Shown one piece after another: positions 25,276 to 38,831 of a stretch of 64,000 nt of DNA. Within the stretch, counting starts at the first letter, position 1. Each line of letters begins with the position of its first letter. This DNA comes from Atherinomorus stipes (Eukaryota > Chordata > Actinopteri > Atheriniformes > Atherinidae), in the NCBI GenBank assembly GCA_023101725.1, contig JALJCO010007139.1, positions 228,501 to 292,500 on the forward strand, given 5' to 3'. A program made the position numbers and the translations under genes. The notes below the pieces were generated by a model that saw only the letters and a program-made list of their open reading frames with translations, did no database searches and had not been told where the DNA came from.

Positions 25276-27157
25276 ATAAAAACATGAAAACTTTAAGAAA
25301 CCAGTCTTTAAAAATACATCCTTTGGTTTGGCTCTTTTAACAAGTTAAAAACAGTGAACCTTTGCATGCTTAACAGTATGTCTGATTTGGGAAAAAAGTT
25401 TTAATAAACTCAATAGTCACAAACAAGTATACCACATTGAGCCATTCATCACTTTTATTGAATCTAGTATCAGGTTCCTGTTTAGAAATAGTTTAAATAA
25501 GCTAGCATGGGGCCCCTCGCCTACTTTGTAAAGCATGGTTTCATAATATTTTGCTTGCTTGCTAAAGGAAGATACACACCCCCCTTCTAATATTAGAAAA
25601 AAAACAAATCTGTGCCAAAGCTCCTCTGACAACAACTAACTAACTTCCCTTATTTCACAAGCATACATGTTATTGTTTTCAGCATGTGGACATTTAAAGG
25701 AAAGTAATAAGACAGAAATAGAACTTGAAAGATCAAATTTGATGTGACGTCACCTTTGGAAGCTCTTTCTCAGTGTTTACTTCTCCTCTTTGTTTTAGTG
25801 TGACCGGACACAAACATGCTGTTATTTAGCTTTTTTTCCTCCACACGGGACTCATTCTGTGTCAGTTTAAGTGAGATTTCCTGTGAGAGTTCCCTCTGGT
25901 TTATTTCCTTGCATAACTCAGCCTTCTCCCCAGGGTGTTTAAAGTGATGTGACTGAAGGAATTGGCAACTATTATTTGACTTTTCTCCTGCCATTACAGT
26001 GGATCATTGTACAACATGGAATATCAAACTTAAGCATCATATTTCATTGTCCATTCTGAGCAGTTATTTGGACACCAATCACTTGTCTGTGATCACAGGT
26101 TTCTCAAAAAAAAAAAAAAAAAAAAAAAAAAAAGACAGATCTGTGTTGTTTTTATTGGCTATAATTTAATTTGTGATATTTGTAGCCGTTTGCCTGATCA
26201 GAGTGTAACACTTGAGAAAGCATGTGATGCATGAAGCTTAGACCACACTGATTTCCTGCCAGCAATTATTGTGTGGCTGTAGATGTGTTCAATTTTTAAT
26301 TGTGGAGGTCAGCCTAGAATTAATTGTCATCTTTAAATTTCTAATTGATCTTACTTGTGTACTTTGAACAAATGGCCAATTAAAGTTCTCCAGACACTGA
26401 TCATAATAACTGAATTTCCTCTTCTCCATTATGTTGTCCATTCCTGTCCATGCATGTGAAAAATTACTCAAAAATCAGTGCTGGAAATAGCTAAACATGC
26501 ACATTTTTATACTTATAAATTCTTGCACATTTCAAACTTTTACCATGAGTGGGATGGAAAAATAAAATCAATGCCAATTTCATTTTGTAAGTATAGAACA
26601 GAATGCACAATTACACTAACAGCTTAAATAATCAATATTTGATATCTTAACCTTGATACAAAGCAAAACAACCTTTCAATATGTGAATATTTAACAGTGT
26701 GAAGATCTTACCTGATTGGATGATCAGTCTCCCTCTGTATGTCATAATCTATGCACACTTTTAATAATTTCATGCCAGCTAAAACAATGGGTCCGCTGGC
26801 TCTCAAAACAGACATTCACTGACATTTGTTTGGCATATTTAACTAGATTTTATGAATATCATTATAAGTATAGTAAATTTAATCACACAGAGTTAAAGTC
26901 AGTGCTTGTCTTACTGAGTATAAGATATTATGGGAAAACACAAATCTACATTAAAGTTATTTCATTCTTGTAGACAGATATTAATTACATCACAAAAACA
27001 ATCAATTTCTGATGTCCATCAGCTCATATTTGGCATTCTAGCATTTTTTGATGAAACTTGTTATTAATATCTGGCACATAATTATGAAGTAGTGTCCCGA
27101 ATTTATCAGAAGCTTTCTGCTACCATGTCTTTAAGAGAGTTTTTATATTTTGAATGA
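25276..27157. other. Gene desert, second part
   Basis: AT-rich and noncoding. Contains a 28-base A homopolymer at 26106-26133. No other structure was recognised. Confidence 0.4.
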
Positions 27158-27165
27158 ATGAACAA

Positions 27166-27566
27166 GGGATGTGCCAGTTTCCAGTTTCACCACGGCATTT
27201 AAAACATAGCGGTATGAAAACCGTTACATTTTCCGTCATATCATACCTTGACGCGGAATGAACTTCACTCTGTCTTATAAAACACAGGGAGAGAGTGCAT
27301 GTCAGGTGTACCCCGCCCGTCCTGACGCACACTCCCAATTAGTGGTGGTAAACTCAGGTCGCTTGCCAATGCCAACGCCATTAAATATTAAAGGGAGAAG
27401 TACAAATTTTCCAATAGAGGGCATTGCTCAACCAAAATAAGTTTTTATTCACCCAGACACTTAAAAACAATATTAAGAGCGCAGTCATAATACCATGGTA
27501 TACCGTGAAACGGTGATTTTAGCTCAAGGTTATCATACCGTCAGAATTTCATACCGGCACATGCCT
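27166..27566. mobile_element. hAT-type MITE with 8-bp target duplication
   Basis: An 8-bp direct repeat, atgaacaa, flanks the element at 27158-27165 and 27567-27574. The termini are imperfect inverted repeats (gggatgtgcc on the left, ggcacatgcct on the right). The interior is rich in gtatgaaaaccg and cataccg motifs on both strands. At 401 bp it has no transposase. TIR sequence and 8-bp duplication both fit the hAT superfamily. Confidence 0.8.
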
Positions 27567-27574
27567 ATGAACAA

Positions 27575-30500
27575 TCCACACATGTAGCCTGAGATTCCAC
27601 ATCTCTAGTACTTTCCAAGGATGTATATTAGACAAAACTGGAAGCAGGATGCAGCATGACCCAGGCAAAAATATGACTTCATTAAAAATGTATGCACACA
27701 TGACAACCCTGTTTGTTTTTTTGTCAATAATTAGCTGCCATTGAATAAAAACTAAGCTAAAACTGTTTAGATTGCCCCAAAGGACATATATTTTTGTGGC
27801 AAACCATCTTGCAGCCTAAGTTGTTATTGCGGATCTAAACAGGGAATCTGTAGTGTTACAGAACAGCAAGGATCACCTGGGAAGGAAGTTGTTCTGCAGA
27901 ACAATCCCGTCTCAGCACTGTTGTCTTTGTTGTTGTTTGTGAGCCATGATCTTGATAATATATTCATTATAGAAATAAATGTCAGCAAAAGTCTCTCAAT
28001 GTGTGCATGTGTGTTCTAAGTGCAGTGTGTTCTAAGACTGGAAGCCCATTATGTTTTCTTTATTGAATGCATGTAGGAAGTAATCTGTGGCAAACAGCTG
28101 TCAGGTAAAGTGGTAGCCTATCTAGAAGTCCTATCTTCAAAGTGAGGTTGCCAAGCAACTACACATTCGCAAATTTAATCCAAAAGCAGAGATACAGATT
28201 TCAATCCATTTTGTTTTTCCTCTTGTTTATCCAGCTTTGACTCAAGGGGAGTTGGAGCTTATCCCAGCATATGCATGTCTGCAGATAATTTCGAGTTTCA
28301 TGTCCTCAGGGTTTAGCAAGAAAATGAAACAATAGTGCTGTAAATAGTCTCGTATAAAGGTTTGAGTATTCAACGTACTTCATTCTTTCTGGGGACTTGG
28401 AGAGCAGGCCGTGTTGATGAGATAAAAATCTCTACAATCACAGCCAGTAAGGGAGCTGGTCACAAACTATTTTGAAGATTTTCCATCCGAATCCAATTCG
28501 ACTTTATTCTTATTTCTCCTCGCTGTCAAAGACACACTGATACAGGAAAGATGGAAAGATTAGAAGCTACTGCTTCTTGGACAACATCCAAAATGCAACT
28601 TGGCATTAACATTGCCAATTTCAGACTAAGGACATCCATTTAGCTTGAAAGAGTGCATGAGTAAAGGCTGAAAGGCATTTGAAAATACACGGTGACAACT
28701 ATGGCTCCAGATCATCCTCATCATTCATGAGACTATTTTTGATACATAATGGACAGACCGAGCTCAAACCTACAAGTTCAATTGTGTCTGAATCAGAAAA
28801 CAACCAAAAGCACACAAGTTGAAACTCGGGAATTGTTCACCTTCCTCCCGGCCATACAGCAAAACAATAGAACAAAATAATCCTTTGTTTGTTCTTCAGA
28901 GAGCGACAGCAAACTGAAAATTAGAAATAGGCATACAAAGATAACACAAAGAAGTGACATGAAATTTGTAAAAGGTAAATGTAGATACGCAAAATTGTAT
29001 TTGCAACTATAAAAATTCACCAACAGACACAAGTTGAAAATGACATAAGAGAAACACATGAAAACAGTAGAATGCAGCAAAGAAAGTGGACTACAAAAAC
29101 ACAAAACCGCTTAAAGTAATTGCAAACTTTTATAAATGGGTATCACAGTCTGAGTTGAAACAAAGAAAAAAAGTCTTAAGAGCTGCACTGTTTTCCTTTG
29201 GTTGTTTTGCACATTGTAGATGGGATGAGGACATGTATAGTATTCTTTTAAAAGTACTTGATGCTCCATCAAGTACTTGATGGAGCATCAAGGCAAACAA
29301 GCAATATTAGTAAACCAAGAGTTAAGCTGAGCTACTTACAAAGCAAGATTTTTTGTAGTACTTTGGGAAAGTTCAAAGTTGGGTGATATTCATCTTTTGA
29401 TTAGTTGTGCCACCCATTTCCTTTCATCCACCCTTAATATTAAAACTCATAGAAGGCAAAGGAACTGTGAAGAGAGGCGCTGTATCATGTTCAAATTTGA
29501 ACTTCGTGATTATGGTTAGCCAGAGGCTGTAGAGATGGATTTCTGTGCAGTGTTATCACAGAGGTACATGTGCAACTGGAGGGTAGAAAAAAAAGTCCTT
29601 TTCTTAGTAAGTCTGGCAGAGTCAAGCTTCTTAGTGAAGACAAGTAGCTGTCAGTAAAGAAGATAGAAAATGTTCAGAATTCTGAAGGATAACATCCTTT
29701 ATGCAGGGATGAAAGAAGATTGTGGATCCAGATTAATTAAAAGGGTGGATTGGTGTTCTCACTGCCCAGAGGCCAATTCTCTCTGTGTGGGTCAAAATAT
29801 AAAACTGTAATCTCATATTTCATGATTGTATTTCTTGCTCCTGACTGTAAAGATCATAATGATTTGTATCTGGAGTTCTTGGCAGGGTTTTATTTTGTAT
29901 GGACACACAGTGACGTGCATACTGTATACTCTACATTACTTGATATACCACTGCTGGCTAATCAAACTCATCTAAATTTCATTTGTCTTCTGGAACAATG
30001 CAGTAATCTAATTTATTGATGTAATTGGTGCAATCCAATTTTGTTAGGCTTTAAATGTGATCTGTGTCGGCTGTTATCACAGACTAAGCCTCTAGGATGT
30101 TTCTGTTGGATCATAAATCCTTATTTTAAACATCTACAACCCTTCATGAGTTGTTCACTCCATTAATGTTCACTCATCCAGTTATGGCAAAAATTCTTCT
30201 CTCATCACGCTTCCTGTTGCCAGATTAATTTGACTAAAATGGAACAAACTATCCAATGTCTGAATGTTTTCACATCCAAACAGCTTTCTAGACCATCAAA
30301 ATACAACCATGAGTGAGAAATTGTCTAAATTTCTGAAAGGTGTAGAAAACACTTTTGTGAATTATTTGTAAAGAGAAACTGGGACAAAATATTCCGTCAA
30401 CCTCTCCAGCGAGTTCACAAAAAATTCAAGGGCACATAAGCACCCTGACATCTGCTGTTCTGTCATATCACAAATGTGTCTAATGGAGTCGAAATTTTCC

Positions 30501-33500
30501 AGACGTGAGCTTGTAAGGTCGCATCTTACTGCCTTAGGCAAAGAGTGCACATGTTTAAACCTCTTAGAAGTGCATGGTTTAAAAAGATGAGATTTTGATA
30601 CAGAATTTGATACAGAATATGAAACGAGCCTAAAATTGTACAATTTTCATGATGTTTTAATATTTTAAAATATCTGAATATCAATATTGTATGTAATGTT
30701 AAAATGGTCAAATCAAGATGAATACACTGTATTTCATAATATGGATAAATTGTAAATGTGAATATAAGCTCTTTTCAGTGTTTCTCAAAAGCCATAATCA
30801 TTGAGTTCAAGGACACCTTCTCTAAATATATCTATTCATGCTCCGCAGGGATAGCTGAGGCGGTAAAGGTCAGGATGTCATTTATCCTCCCAGCATGAGA
30901 GGATATCCTATCTGCAACAGCCTGGACACGACAGGAAAATGCAGCGAGATTCAATGAAAGGTCAAAGTTGAAATAATACCCCTTTTACTCGCAGAGCTAA
31001 GCTTTCTGATCTGATTCAAAAGGTAAATGGAGGTCTTCATTCAGAAGACCCAAACTAAATGCTAGCTACAGCTGCTGCAGCATCGGGGAGCTGACCTGAG
31101 GATTGATCTGGACCTAGGAAAACCACACCAGCACTAACAGGAAACACATCTGTGGTTATGGTATCATCTTCCACAGGGCAAATGTCCGACAGTTTCTTTG
31201 AAAATAGGAGCTGATTATGTTTCAATGGTAAGTCAGAAAACTAGTATAGTTTGCTCATCATCAAGTTTGACCTACAGTATAGCTTCCTATTATGAATACA
31301 ATTAGCAACATGTTCACATAAAATGACATCATTCCTGCAACTATTGTCACTTTTTATCTGCTGGACAGGTATGTCAAGGTTGGCAAGTCAGGAATCTGTC
31401 AGAAAACTTTTTCTAAGTTCTTCTAGCTTTTCCTGTTTTAGCTCTATGGATATGTGTATCTATTACTGATCTCCTTGCTATAGGAGACTCAAAGGTAGAG
31501 AGACTGTGTGAGGGAAAAAGAAGAAACAGTGATTGAGCGCTGCACCTCTTCTACTTTTTCTTTTTAGCTGTCTGACATCTCCAGTGATCACATATAAATT
31601 CAATACAAACAACTTGTTTTCTGGATTCACACATATGACAGTATACAGCAATGGATAATTCAAATAATTGAAACTGCGAAGAGATTCACAGTTTACTAAA
31701 TATTCTGTTTTTTCTTTGCTATCTGAAAGAGAACACAAATATGTGACCATGTCAAATACTTATCATTTACCAGCTTGGTAATTGACTTCAGTTTGTAAAT
31801 AAAATCTAAAGCTCATGGACTGGAATGACATATCATGCAGACAGTCATAATCCTCAGATTTAAAGCAACCATTGTTGACAGTCCCCTGACGTTTCCTGTA
31901 AAAGGACAATACTACGATTTTACTGATGTGTCTTGAAAGCTACAGGATTACCCTTAAGTCTCCATTGTGATTTATGTATGCAGAGAAAATGAAGAATGCC
32001 AGCAATGAAATTGGTTTTTACTGATCAGAAAAGTGATATTAGAGGAAATATGGTGTTTTTGCAATGCACCATGACAAAAGGATTACATACAATTAAAGTT
32101 GATCAACCAGTTGTCTGCAATTACAAATAAATGTCTCATAAAATCAAATTCTTGTATTAAAATTTCAATATTTCTTTATCTAGATAAAACAGTCATTAAG
32201 CATTGGATGACCTGCATTGCCATCTGTACAAAGTGATGCACAACCTTTTAAGTCTTTATTAAAGAAGCCAAATAAAACAGTGGTAGTGGGCATTCATTAA
32301 AAGGAGTCCACAAATCAATACTCTAATTTATTCAGAAGGATTTTATGATCAGCTCTTCGGCTCAGTAAATCTAGACGATTTAAACAGTTCAAACCTAAAA
32401 AGAATAATAAAAATGAAAGGGAATATATGGTTTAAAAACTAAAAACTAAATTAAAAACTCAGTAAAACTGGACAATCTGCAGGACCTTTTACATAAACTC
32501 ATTCATTACAGACACATCCAGCTCCAGCTCCCTCTCAGTGTGAAGTAACCCTCCCTCAGGCTCTCACCGTGTACCTCTCCACCCTGAGACGGTGGTGGTT
32601 GGTGGGTGAGTCACTGTTTGCCACTGCAGACAGAATCATTAATGAACCAACCAATTTTCCAACCCGGCTGTCTCTGAGCTCGCCTTCCTGCTGGATGAAT
32701 AACACCCTCTCATTGTTGATCACTTCATCACAAGCAGCTGTTGGAGAGATTTAAGTGTGAAAACCAAATATGTTAAAGTCCACGATTATGATTGTTTAAC
32801 CACTTATATGGGGACAATCTGTTTAATGTTTGTGTTAAGTAAGTCAACATTCAGCTGTGAATCATGCTTGTCCTTGTCTGCAGTTGTGAGTTTTGGGTAT
32901 ACAGTAAATCAGCATCTGCTTATGGTCCTGCCTGATGACAGGGCTGCAAGGTGATGAGCAATGTCACTCTATCTTTGGAGCCATTAAATCATCTGTCAGT
33001 TTTTATTAATTGTCACAGGCACTGATCAAAATAGGCTTTGCCTTAGTATTCTTGCACTAAGAACACAAGAGAGTCAAAAAGGATGACGGAAAAGTTGCAC
33101 ACACACAATGGAAAGTTGTTTAAAACAAAATGTGTAAGGTGAAGAAATACAAATCAGTGAAGGTGTCAAGGCAATGACTCAAGCGTGGTAACCCTATCTG
33201 TCCATGCTGTACTTGTGAACCTTGAAGAACATTTTGTGACTTGTGACTCAAATGAGCGTCGGCCCAGATATATTGTGATGCAGTGTCATCATAGTATTTT
33301 CAAACAATTTTCGCTGATTTAATGAGAAAATGTCTTCATTAATCTTCCCTAGTTTATTACTTACTTCAAGATGACTATATTCAGAAAGCATGCAATGTAA
33401 AAATACATCTTAGTAAATGAGATAATATCTTACTTGGCAACACCTTGTTTTTGGTCTTAGTCTGTTTCACCTTGAATGGCTGAGTTGAAGAGCCTCTGAA

Positions 33501-33643
33501 TGTTTTTCTTCCACAAAGCTTGTTAAAGATGACTCCTCTTAGCCACTGAGCTATAAGCTCCCTTCCTGCATCATCAAATTTGAAATGAACTTCACATAAT
33601 GTTCCTCAAAATAGTGTCAACAGCCTGCAGTCTTGATGCGTTC
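27575..33643. other. Gene desert, third part
   Basis: No gene could be supported. The sequence is AT-rich with scattered short ORFs lacking family features. A perfect 36-bp palindrome at 29257-29292 is listed separately. A block at about 32500-32760 is less AT-rich than its surroundings and could be regulatory, but this is unsupported. Confidence 0.4.
29257..29292. repeat. Perfect 36-bp palindrome
   Basis: The half-site cttgatgctccatcaagt is followed immediately by its exact reverse complement, with no spacer. Each half itself contains a smaller inverted repeat (cttgatg and catcaag). It is not inside any recognised gene. Confidence 0.9.
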
Positions 33644-34504
33644 TTAAAGGGGAAGTTCAGAATTTTTGACATAGGGCCTCATTTACAAGTGAGCCAGAAT
33701 GGTACTTATCACTGAAAACGGTTTCAACATATTTCATCCCGTTATTCTAGTTCCAGTGGGTCGCCAATGCTAATGCTAGTGCAAGTCAATAGGAATCTGC
33801 TAGCCTGTTATTAATAACAATCTTATCCACTCCACAGAACATCCGAGGCAAATCATTTATAAATTCAGACTATCTGTGCAAATGCCGTGTTACCGGAATA
33901 CTGTTACAAACAAAACTAACCTGCATTTTGTTGCATTTTGATTGTTGCTGCTGAGAAACTTTACAAAGTTTTACTTCCTGTATTTGGCAGCAGAGTGATG
34001 TCATCTGCTGCTACATGCATGAAGGAATCTGATTACACAAAAATAAAGTCTAAAATACGACCACGTCTGAAAGGCATGAGGATATGTCAGATTTTGAAGA
34101 TGATTTCGAACTTTTTTCATCAAACTAACTGTCACCATGTCTCTATGAACCGGAATACACTAGCAAAGGTAGAAAGCTGGTAAGAAACTAGTTCCTTAAT
34201 ATGTAATACAAAATTTGTCATACAAGGCTAGTTTTACTTTTTTAACACCTAAGTTTACTAGTTTAACACGGGATTTACACAGATAGGCTTGCTGATTTGC
34301 CTCAGATGTTCTGTGGAGTGGATAAGATTGGTTTTAATGACAGGCTAGCAGATTCCTATTGACTTCCACTAGCATTAGCATCAGCAACCTCCTGGAACTA
34401 GAATAACGGGATGAAATATGTTGAAACCATCTTCAGTGATAAGTAGTATTCTGGCTCACTTGTAAATGAGGCCCTATGTCAAAAATTCTGAACTTCCCCT
34501 TTAA
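33644..34504. mobile_element. TTAA-flanked palindromic MITE with about 245-bp inverted arms
   Basis: The ends read TTAA-AGGGGAAGTTCAG and CTGAACTTCCCCT-TTAA, with the TTAA duplicated at 33644-33647 and 34501-34504. Inverted similarity extends about 245 bp inward on each side (33648 to about 33893, and about 34264 to 34500), with scattered mismatches. The central 370 bp is unpaired. No transposase is encoded. Inferred piggyBac-like from the TTAA target. Confidence 0.85.
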
Positions 34505-35041
34505 TGAACGATCTGGGAGGGTTTTTCTGGTATAATCGCTGATCTCTGTAGGACCTTTAGCCATTAAAGGAACTGAAGATGAATCTTAATGAGGTAGAAT
34601 GTCATCTCTGGGGTTCTGGTCAGGGTCATTGTCTATATAGGAGGCTGGGTTGGGGGTAGGGATTAAGCCTGGAAGTTGATGTAATGTCCTAAAAGGAATG
34701 ACTGCAGATGCTTGGGCAAGTGTTTCATATATCACTAAATGTTTATCAATTTAGTCTGGAACCACACAATTTAAAGATAAAAAAAAAATACAGCTGTGAC
34801 AAGTTTTGCTGTTTTTGGGAAGAAAAACAAAACAAATTTCAGCAACCTTTAGCTGGCAGGATGGCTTGTTGTATTTCCCACAGACTTTTGTTACACTACA
34901 TTTTCCAGTATTTAAATTTTTCGTTTCTCATATAATGTGTTTTTATTAAGAAATCATTATAAAAACAAAAAAAGCAGAAATCATCAGTTTCTAGATGAAA
35001 CTGAAATCAAATTAGTCCTTTCACTATGCAGGGCAATTGGC

Positions 35042-36449
35042 TTAAAGGTAGAATCCGGTGAAAATAAACACTAGATTTGTGCAAATGAAATCGTCTCTAT
35101 CCGCACCTTTGGGCCTCTACTCTCGTGTGGCAGTGACTTTATACGTAACTCCCTCTCCCCTGACTGTATTTTGTTTTTTCCCCTTTGTTTTTGGTGTATT
35201 CGAGATGTTTCTGGGTGGAGATTTGCATATTTATCTCCAGCAAATGAAAGAGCTAAGGGCTTAGTGCTTTGTGGGGATAAATTAATCGACTGGAGCTATA
35301 ACAGATTCACTCAAATTCTTGATAAAAAATGGCGGATGCAGAAGAGAAAAGGAAGCACTCTGCAGCAAAAAGAGCTTTAATGCACGCTCAAAAACCAGGG
35401 TCAATACTGGTTTAAAGGAGAGCCCTGGACCAAAGAGCGATGCAGCCATTAACCCGAGGGGAGGGGCACTCAGTAAAAGGCATATGCCACCACTGGGTGA
35501 AATTGAGCCTCGCCCCATTGTCCCCTGAGTTGGACAAGTGGGCAGAAGCGTTTTCTCACTGACCCAGTCATTCTCTGAGTCTGGCAGCACTGGCTTTAGC
35601 TTAGCTTAGCATAGTTGCTGTAATCTGGTGGTTCCAACTAGCACCACTTGGCAAAAGTGAACTGATTAACTCGAGATTTTTTCCAATTACGTTTCGTGAC
35701 CCGCACATTCTGATCGAGTACAAACGAGAAGCCAATTTCACATCAAAGGACTGACTAAGCCACATTCAATAGAGGAGCTACTGTATATGCCGCGGAAGTA
35801 CAGGCCAATCATAGACGAAGCACCGTGGATAATAGCACAAGCAGCATCTCTTGCTTCCAAAAACAGGGTTGCCACCGGATGCTGCGCATGCGTGCTGGCT
35901 TTGCTATCCGCGGTGCTTTGCCTGTGATTGGCCTGTACTTCCGCGGCATATAGAAAGGGAAAGAGGAAAAAAAATAGAAGGGAAATGGGAAAAAAAAATT
36001 GGATAAGGATAAAAAAAAAAAAATAAAAAAAGATGAGAAAAGAGAAGAGAAGAAAAGGGAAAGAAATAAAAGAAAAACACATAATACACAATATAATCCG
36101 AAATACAACAACATATATTCCCCAAGCTTCCCTATTGAATGCGGCCCAGTCAGTCCTTTGATGTGAAATTGGCCTCTCATTTGTACTCGATCAGAATGTG
36201 CAGGTCACGAAACGTAATTGGAAAAAATCTCGAGTTAATCAGTTCACTTTTGCCAAGTGGTGCTAGTTGAAACCACCAGATAACAGCAACTATGCTAAGC
36301 TAAGCTAAAGTCAGTGCTGCCAGATTCAGAGAATGACTGGGTCGGTTAGAAAATGCTTCTGCCTACTTGTCCAACTCAGGGGACTGCGGGAGAGGATAAA
36401 TTTCACCCAGAAGTGGCATATGCCTTTAAACTCTGGATTCTACATTTAA
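35042..36449. mobile_element. Composite TTAA-flanked element with nested palindromes
   Basis: Outer ends are TTAA-AGGTAGAATCC (from 35042) and GGATTCTACAT-TTAA (to 36449). Inside lies a large inverted repeat with arms of about 297 bp (35476-35772 and 36132-36426). Between those arms is a second hairpin whose first 28 bp on each side are exact (35784-35811 and 35925-35952), bounded by TA. A purine-rich, A-heavy tract follows at about 35954-36080. The layout suggests a short element inserted into the loop of a palindromic one. No transposase ORF was seen. Confidence 0.8.
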
Positions 36450-38786
36450 AATAAGAAACTGGACAATTTAATCAGAATTCATATATACAGTAGCATTGGT
36501 AGAAATGAAAATAGTTTATCCTGAATGTTTAGACGATATAAGTCATGCCTGTCGTAAACACTGTGTTGTTTCATTTAATCTCCATTTATTTTCATTATAT
36601 ATAATTTTATTCTCTTTATTTGTTTGTACATTTTGTTTGCCTGTGCCTCCCTATAGTAATGTATTAACATTATAGTTTTAAAAAAAATTGAAAAAAAACA
36701 AACCAAACAAACTAAACAAGTCAAATAATAATTTGATTGAGGGGCCTTATTAAATAACTTTTTAATGACTTAGTTTGGGCACAATGAAAGGGTTATTAAA
36801 TAAAGGATATTTATATTCTTCTGTTCTCAGTCATATCATCACTGAATCAGATGTTCTGATACTGTATGGGCTGCAGACAAAAACCTCATTTATTTTGTGA
36901 TGCAAAATATCAGCATTCCCATGTACATGTAGATGTTCTCAAAGGACAAAACTCCAACATTACCAGCCACTGAAGGATAGCAGCTGTTCCCCATCATGTG
37001 TGTCTATCTTTTTCACCTTGTCTGCTAAACATATGGCTGTTGAGTCTTGTTTTCCTTCTTATTCTGCATGTATGAATTAGGACATTGCTGTGGTGTCTCT
37101 TGGCCAGCATGACAGCCTACATGACTGAAAGGGGAGAGCACACCACGTTAGAAAGGTTTTGTTTAATAAAGAAAAGAAAGCGGCAATAATCAGTGCTTTT
37201 AGCATATAAAATATTTTATTCAAACCTTCAGAAAAGAGTCATGATTTAAGGTGACATAGCAACATTAAGATATTAACATACTAGTATCATACAATGCCAT
37301 AGTGATATTAAAATCAAGGCAAAGATAGGGATTGCAGACACGTTGTTACTTCCAGTGTTTACAAGTCAAATTAAAGTCGCATGCAACACTTGCTGAAAAA
37401 AATGTCTGAAAAAAGTGCATGTGTGTACAATCCCCTCACACAGTTGTACGGGGGGCAATAGTCAAATTAATATGCAAGATTTTCATGCAAACACTTTAGG
37501 CTAACTTGAACCAATGCTGCAGTTTATTTAAAGGAAAAAAAAAGATGATGCCAGAGATTAGTCCATTTCTTTGAGACCTTGTCATAAAAGATTATCTTAA
37601 CCAAGTCCAAAGTTAAGACGGAACTGTGTTTATTTTTGTTTTTCAAAGAATTAAAAAGCCTTCTTTTACAACAGATCTTCTGAGCTATTTGAACTCCTCT
37701 GAAGACATTAATGGCAAGGTTTGAAGATGAACATGCTTACATTCATAATGAGGCTCTGCCATCAGAAATAAGCAGATACATTCAACATGCTTGAAAAGGG
37801 ATTTTCATGTGAGCCACAGGCTTAATTAAAACGGTCACCTTGGGGAAAAGAAGGAGATGTCTTGTGAAAGGGCTTGTGTAGGAGGAAATGTAATGAGTTC
37901 CCTCAAACCTGACTGCACCCGTGCAGTCACACACTCACTCATGCACATGCCCAACTGCTGTCAGATCCATCCACAGTTTTTCTCAGATGTGGCCTCACGT
38001 GGCATCACACGTTATGCAACACTTCACTGACAACACGTCTTGACTTTCTGCAGCACAAACAGGCTGTCAATCACAGAGATGACTCGGAGAAAAAAGCTGC
38101 ACTGGGGCTTTGCTGTATGAGGCCATGGTAAGGCTGAGATGGTTTTCCTTAGGCAACTCAGCAGCCTTTCCATCATTGTATTGCAAGTCAGTGAGAAGAG
38201 ACTATTGGTTGCTTTTTAAGAGCATATCATGTTTTTTTTTTTTTTTTTTATCCTGTCATGTTTTGTGTTGTTTGGTTCACAAAGTCTTGGTAAGTCCATG
38301 ACTTGACAACACATGACAGCTCATGCCCTTGCAGTGCACACAGTTAGAATTGGTGCCTCAGCTACAGACAACCCAAGAAAACCAGCTTATTTTAAGCAGG
38401 AAAGATTTTGTTGTATGCAGTACACTACAGTTTATTTATGAAGTTTCTGAGCAGGTTTTTATTTCATATGAGTTAGTTTTATAAAATGCTTAGTCTGAAA
38501 AAAGAAACTGGTGAGGTGCACCATATATTTTTCAATGCTGTTTAAATGAGTGGGGAAATATTTTGTCATTGGGTTAACTGTCCTAAAATAAAGTATTTAT
38601 TTTGGAGTTATTTGCGACAAAAAAAAAAAAAAAAAAAAAAAAATCCAGACATTTTGTATCAGTAAAGGAACGTTTAGATGTAAGATTAGCAGATTAACTG
38701 ATTACCAGCTTAGGTTTTAGTACATTTACTAATATAACAGTTATGACTTAGACATATTCAAGCAGAATTGTCAGGCTTTATTTATG

Positions 38787-38831
38787 AGGGCCTTGAGCAA
38801 GGCCCTTAACCCCCACCAACTGCTCCCCAGG
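38787..38831. repeat. Dispersed repeat fragment (fish SINE-like)
   Basis: The segment ccttgagcaaggcccttaac followed by a C-rich cccaccaactgctcccc matches a motif frequently seen in teleost SINE or LINE-tail sequences, from memory. It is truncated on both sides. Confidence 0.4.

Noticed and set aside
26106..26133. A homopolymer as the tail of a processed pseudogene (also 38619-38643)
   Set aside because: No gene-like sequence or target duplication was recognised next to either tract.
28793..29104. 103-aa - strand ORF with hydrophobic stretches
   Set aside because: Low-complexity AT-rich sequence, with no family match or splice context. Treated as chance.
35738..36180. Overlapping ORFs of up to 123 aa rich in Phe, Ser and Leu on the - strand
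   Set aside because: They are translations of the A-rich and palindromic parts of the composite mobile element.
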